This document shows, piece after piece, positions 59,356 to 64,000 of a stretch of DNA of 64,000 nucleotides. Position numbers and translations under genes: made by a program. The notes under the pieces are model-generated. The model saw nothing but the letters and a program-made list of their open reading frames with translations, had not been told where the DNA came from and made no database searches. Each line of letters starts with the position of its first letter. Positions within the stretch are counted from its first letter, which is position 1. Origin of the DNA: Circinella umbellata (lineage: Eukaryota; Mucoromycota; Mucoromycetes; Mucorales; Lichtheimiaceae); contig JAIWNF010000042.1 in the NCBI GenBank assembly GCA_025093555.1, forward strand, positions 372,001 through 436,000, given 5' to 3'.

Positions 59356-61504
59356 ACATGTATTTCCCAGATTGGTTAATAAATAATTGCAATATTTTTT
59401 TTTCAAGCAGAATTAGCCATGCCTCCGATGACTCAAGATAAATTTTATTAAATCTACGTATTCAAGTTATAGTCTTGTACTCCTCATCACTCGATAATAG
59501 AAACAATATACATATTCGACCATGTTTGATAAATACTATAAAATCGTAAAGTTACAAACAAACCCCAATTAAAAGAAAAAGGTGTTATTTTAGTACGTCC
59601 AAAAAATAAAATGATCAAAAAAAAACTAGTTTTTATTTTATTTTTCAGGTTTGTGAGCAGCTTTTATCTTGTATCAAATAGAAATATCGGATAAACAATA
59701 TATTACAACATTTTTGTTATGTCAAGTCTTACTATATTACATAATTTGTATAGACAGAAATAGAACCTGTTCTATTACTGTATGCTCGTACAATTTATGT
59801 TGGACAAGATACGAAAACAAGTTTCTTAACAAATCCAAACAATAATTATTTATAACATATTTAGAGTTTAGCTGCAGAAGTTATATGACTTATAAACGTG
59901 ATGATCGAAAATGCTGATAGATATATATGATCTAATAGTAATTGCATATAAAGTGTATACATTTGCATTTCAAATTATTATTAGATAATTCATGGTAGAA
60001 TAATTGGAAAAAATCGCTGTGCAATACAGTCCCAAACCCTCACAATTCAGTACTCATAACTTTTTTATTATACAAAAAGTTAATTTTACTGGTCGTCGTT
60101 ACCTTCCATTGTTGGTAACTTTTTGAAGCTTTTGAGCCCGTTGATTGGCGGACTTCTTCAATTTCTTACCAAAAAAAATAAATCGAGTTATGATACTGAA
60201 CTTTTAAACATATTATACATGACACGGAGCAAGTGCTACTATAGTTAGTTACAGAAATTCACTGTAAAAACAACGAAATCCTTATTCATATGGATGATCT
60301 CTCTTAGAGCATAGCCATTTAATTCAAAGACTAGTTTAAGTATAACATTACTATAGAAACAAAATGTAAGTTTCCTAATAACAATCTAAAATACTCCCTG
60401 AATGTTACGTATTGTACTTATTCTTGGATAATTTAAGATTCCTACCCGATCAGATATTGTCATTATTTAATACTGTATAGCTTGATCTGAAGCTACAATT
60501 TTCTAATCTTGCTGATATCATAATTCATGATTCGACAGAACTAAAGCCACCTTACTTCAAGAGCATACTGTTGGATATGAAAGTTAATATTTGATGATAT
60601 GAAACTGTATATTGATGGACTAAAAGAATCTGTGGATCATTGTACATAGTGTAAGACTAATCTTGATAAATCTCAAAGAGGAACTACTGGGCATCAGGCT
60701 CTTTTAAATCTCTTGTCACCTATTTCATTTTGATTCTACTATAGGAAAAGGGATTGTCAACAAATAATATAGCTAAATTTTTAAAATACGCAAGTCATCT
60801 GTATTGGCAGTATGAATATACCCATATAAATACAATGATTGAATCAATATGTTCTTTGTAGTACGTATGTGTAATTTTCTATAGACTCGATGAAATATTC
60901 GATACCATGGTAATATATAATGATATAGATTTGCGTAATAGGAAGGATCTATCCATCTTAGTTACTAAAACACTTCAAATTGTGTATTTTACTATATTTG
61001 TATTAGGAACAAGCTATTAACAAAATAAACAATCACAATTAATAACTGCATAAACTAGCAACAGATTATCCATTCAACGTCAGTCTCTTTTAAATACCAA
61101 ACAGAGATAATATATAATAAGTAACTAATAGACTGTTCTTTTTCTTTTGACATAAAATCAAATTTTAAATTAAAAGTAGGTACTGTATAATAAACAACTA
61201 TTTTTATTACTAATAATTAAAAGAGAGTAACAGGTCATTTTTTATTGTTCTATCCCTATTTTTTTTATATAGAAAAGAAAAGGGGTATGACAAAGAATGA
61301 TGAAGCGGCATTTTTTTTTGTTCATTTTAGCCGCAGAGAACTCCACGTACTTTTATTTTTATTTTTCAGCAACCCCCCCTCTCCAACCTTTTCTCTATTT
61401 TTTTTCACACACGCTTTTTTGCAGATCTCTCTTTGTCACTCTCTCACTCACTCTCTTTTTTATAAATATCTATATATTTTAAAAAAAAATAATATACCCC
61501 CCAA

Positions 61505-64000
61505 ATGTCATATGTACGATCAAGACGACGTGGACGTTTAAACGGTAGCGAAGACGCTACAAGTGAAGGTGAAGAACTAGAATCAGTTTCTAGTACCGAC
61601 CATTCATCCGATGACCTCGAATCTTCAGAAGAAGAAAGTGACACTTCTTCCTCGGAAGAAGAAGATATTGAAGATGAAGAACAAAGTAGCGAAGATGAAA
61701 GTGACACTAATTCAATTAATTCTGATCTTGATACAGTAAATTTAAAAGATTTGAAAGGTAAAAATAAAAACTAAGCTAACAAAAGAGACGTAAGAAATAA
61801 AAAAAAAGTGGTGGTGTTTGTATTATTATATTCACGCATAAATTTCTTTCTCTAGCAACGACAAAAAAGACAATCCAGTCACCCAATAATAATACTGAGA
61901 TACCCACATCTCCTAGTGATACCATTACTAATATACAAAAAGAAAAGTCAACAACGGAAGAGGAAAGAGAACGAGGAGAATCATCGTCGTCAACATCATC
62001 ACCAGCACCACTGACCAATCGCGAAAAACAAATTTTAGAACGACGCGAGTATCGACGTAAACTTGCTGAAGATCCTAGCTTTGTACCTTATGTTGGTATG
62101 TTTTGGAGTCACGATGATCGTTACAGAGATGATGCATTAAGACCTGCACTTGATAGTGGTCCACCATCAAAAAAAGCACAATCAGGAACCGCAGATATAT
62201 CTGAAAGAAGTACATTAATGCATCGCAATAGTAATAGACCAACAACTACGATAAGAACACCAGGAACAACAGATAAAAATAGTCACCAACAGGAACACCA
62301 AAGGCATCCTAGCAACACTACAAAATTCAGTAAAAAATACCGTCGTATACCTGATGAAATAATAAATTCAAAATGGTCTCATGATGGATATGATTGGCTA
62401 TTACGAATGGATGAAATGGATCAGCAACGAAAACAAGATGGTTCAAGACAATTTCGACCTTCTAATAGGCATTATAAACAAAGACGAGAACAGCGACCTA
62501 GTGTTAGTAATCAGGAAGATGGTGCAAATAGTAACTGGCAATCATTTAATATAAAGAATACTGAAACACATGGCAAATTAGACAAACAAGAAAAGAAAAA
62601 AGATATCAATGAAAAGAATGAATCTTTGGGAGATGAGAAGACAAAGGATAATAATAATAGTAGTAGTAATAATGGCTGGGATGACACTTCTTTATCATCA
62701 CCAAAACAAGCTGATATCATATCAACTGATAACGATGATTGGGCAAATACGGAAGCGAATAAAAACTGGAAATCTTTTTCATTGCCGACAACAGATGTAT
62801 GGGAAGCATCTCATGGGTCAACATCTGCATTACCGCCGTCCAAGGATGATAACAAGAACAAGAAAAATGACAAAGCTGCTAGCACTAAGAAGGAGAAACC
62901 GAAGGAAAAAGAAAAAGGAATTGCAGCTAATGGCTGGAATGATCCGAGTGCTAGCGATACTATCACAGACGATCAACTTCAATCTGCTGCAGCAGGCTGG
63001 AAATCTATTCATGATACGGTTAAGAAGGATGGATGGGAAACTGAAACGAAAGCGGCATCATGCTCTGAAGAAAAAGAAACAGAATGGAGCTCTAATATTA
63101 CAATTGACAATGCTGATAATATCAAAAAAGAAGATGTACGAGAAGAATGGGGATCTATTGATACTTCCAACGTTGAAAAAGAATGGTCAGAAACAGCTGT
63201 TGGTGGTTGGGAAAGCGATAAGACAAATAATAATGTCGCTCTTGACAAGAATGATGGAAAAAATAATGCTAGCTGGGGTATATCATCAAATGAAGTGGAT
63301 GATACAGCAAAGAAACATTATAATAACTTAAAGAAGGATGAATTAGCATCGGCAGCTTGGGGAGCATGGGATAAAACAAACAGCTTTAATAACAAACATT
63401 TCGATCAATTCCAACAACCGCAGCAACAACAACGTCGTGGTCGTGGGTATCTTTCTCAAAAGAGACCTCCTGCTGGTGCTGCTGCTCCCGCTCAGCAACA
63501 GGAACAAATACCACCACAACCACAACAACCACAACAAAAGTCATTAACATCGACTCACCAAGAATCAAAATCTATACCCAAAAAAGAAACACAAACTGTC
63601 AAAAAGCAAGAGCAGCCAACTTCTTCTACTACTTCTTCTTCACAACCAAAACCAACACCTATTTATGATTTTAATTCAATACAAAATGCGCCTTGGGATA
63701 ATACCACTTCAATACGTGACGAGGTTTGGAGTCACAACAAGTTTATTGAAGATAAAGAAGATCAAGAATCGGATGTTGAAATTATTCTGGAAGCAGATGA
63801 TTCACTGTCAACCGGTTGGGATGGCAATGATGATATTATAAAGGCAACGACAACGACGATAACAACGAATATTGTCGTTCCACCAAAAATACAAGAAGAA
63901 TCAGAAAAATCAAGGCAGCAAACGAGTGATAATATTAAACAATCACGAATGGATGATAATTGGCGACGAAGAGAGGATCCTGAACCTATTTTTACTACCA
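61505..64000 (+). CDS. Barentsz/CASC3-like (Btz domain) protein with W-rich repeats (3' partial)
   Basis: Exons are 61505..61757 and 61856..>64000. The second exon is open without a stop to the window end, giving about 799 residues so far. An acidic Ser/Glu-rich N-terminus (about 20-75) precedes a Btz-type segment at about residues 140-175: REKQILERREYRRKLAEDPS, then VPYVGMFWSHDDRYRDD. In CASC3/Barentsz this region binds eIF4A3 in the exon junction complex. Residues about 307-760 are a disordered, Asn/Asp/Lys-rich region with at least 18 regularly spaced tryptophans, many in GW or WG context (NGWDD, NGWND, AGWKS, DGWET, EEWGS, ASWGI, AAWGAW, TGWDG). Gln/Pro-rich and RG-containing stretches lie among them (QQQQRRGRGYL). 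The Btz call is moderately firm; the role of the W repeats is open. Confidence 0.75.

Noticed and set aside
62609..63331. 240-residue frame overlapping the Btz-like gene
   Set aside because: Extremely Lys/Arg/Ile-biased, a shifted frame of the W-repeat exon, which itself is open for over 2 kb.

Overview
The window looks like a piece of a nuclear chromosome from a filamentous zygomycete-type fungus (Mucoromycota, most likely Mucorales). The base composition is AT-rich. Most genes are cut by several short GT-AG introns of about 50-160 bases, and intergenic space is long and full of homopolymers and microsatellites. The proteins are fungal housekeeping types: an EF-hand external NADH dehydrogenase, an m-AAA protease, NAD-type glutamate dehydrogenase, TFIIE-alpha, an SPX-RING ligase and a PKA regulatory subunit. 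I cannot name the species. All gene models below were spliced by hand from reading frame and family similarity; no search was run.

Layout. 1-7.7 kb: alternative NADH dehydrogenase (5' end outside the window), EMG1/NEP1 rRNA methyltransferase, glutathione peroxidase and, on the minus strand, the DBP5/DDX19 mRNA-export helicase. 8.3-14.6 kb is an accessory island. It holds orphan ORFs, an 8-bp minisatellite, a 2-kb near-perfect palindrome made of two tail-to-tail broken copies of a zinc-finger gene, a fragment of a LINE endonuclease and a small 15-bp repeat cluster. 14.6-18.1 kb: a PPN2-like polyphosphatase (with an apparent frameshift) followed by an SPX-RING ubiquitin ligase, a phosphate-homeostasis pair. 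19.9-24.1 kb (minus): a VPS68/TMEM50 membrane protein with a GC-AG intron, and an AFG3-type m-AAA protease. 25.2 kb: the start of a small CCHC zinc-knuckle gene. 27.2-27.9 kb (minus): cytochrome c oxidase subunit COX6. 27.9-33.9 kb is gene-poor and contains one MITE nested in another. 33.9-36.2 kb: mitochondrial glutamate dehydrogenase. 36.2-40.7 kb is gene-poor. 40.7-46.4 kb: ricin-B-type lectin, a THUMPD3-like tRNA methyltransferase (minus), TFIIE-alpha, and LSM8 (minus). 46.6-50.5 kb: ALG2 mannosyltransferase and a PKA regulatory subunit (minus). 53.1-56.4 kb (minus): a TBC1D12/14-like Rab-GAP lacking the usual glutamine finger. 61.5 kb to the end: a Barentsz/CASC3-like protein with a long tryptophan-repeat tail, still open at the window end.

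Most genes are unrelated neighbours. The only plausible functional cluster is PPN2-like plus SPX-RING. The most unusual structures are the palindrome, the nested MITEs and the Btz/W-repeat protein.
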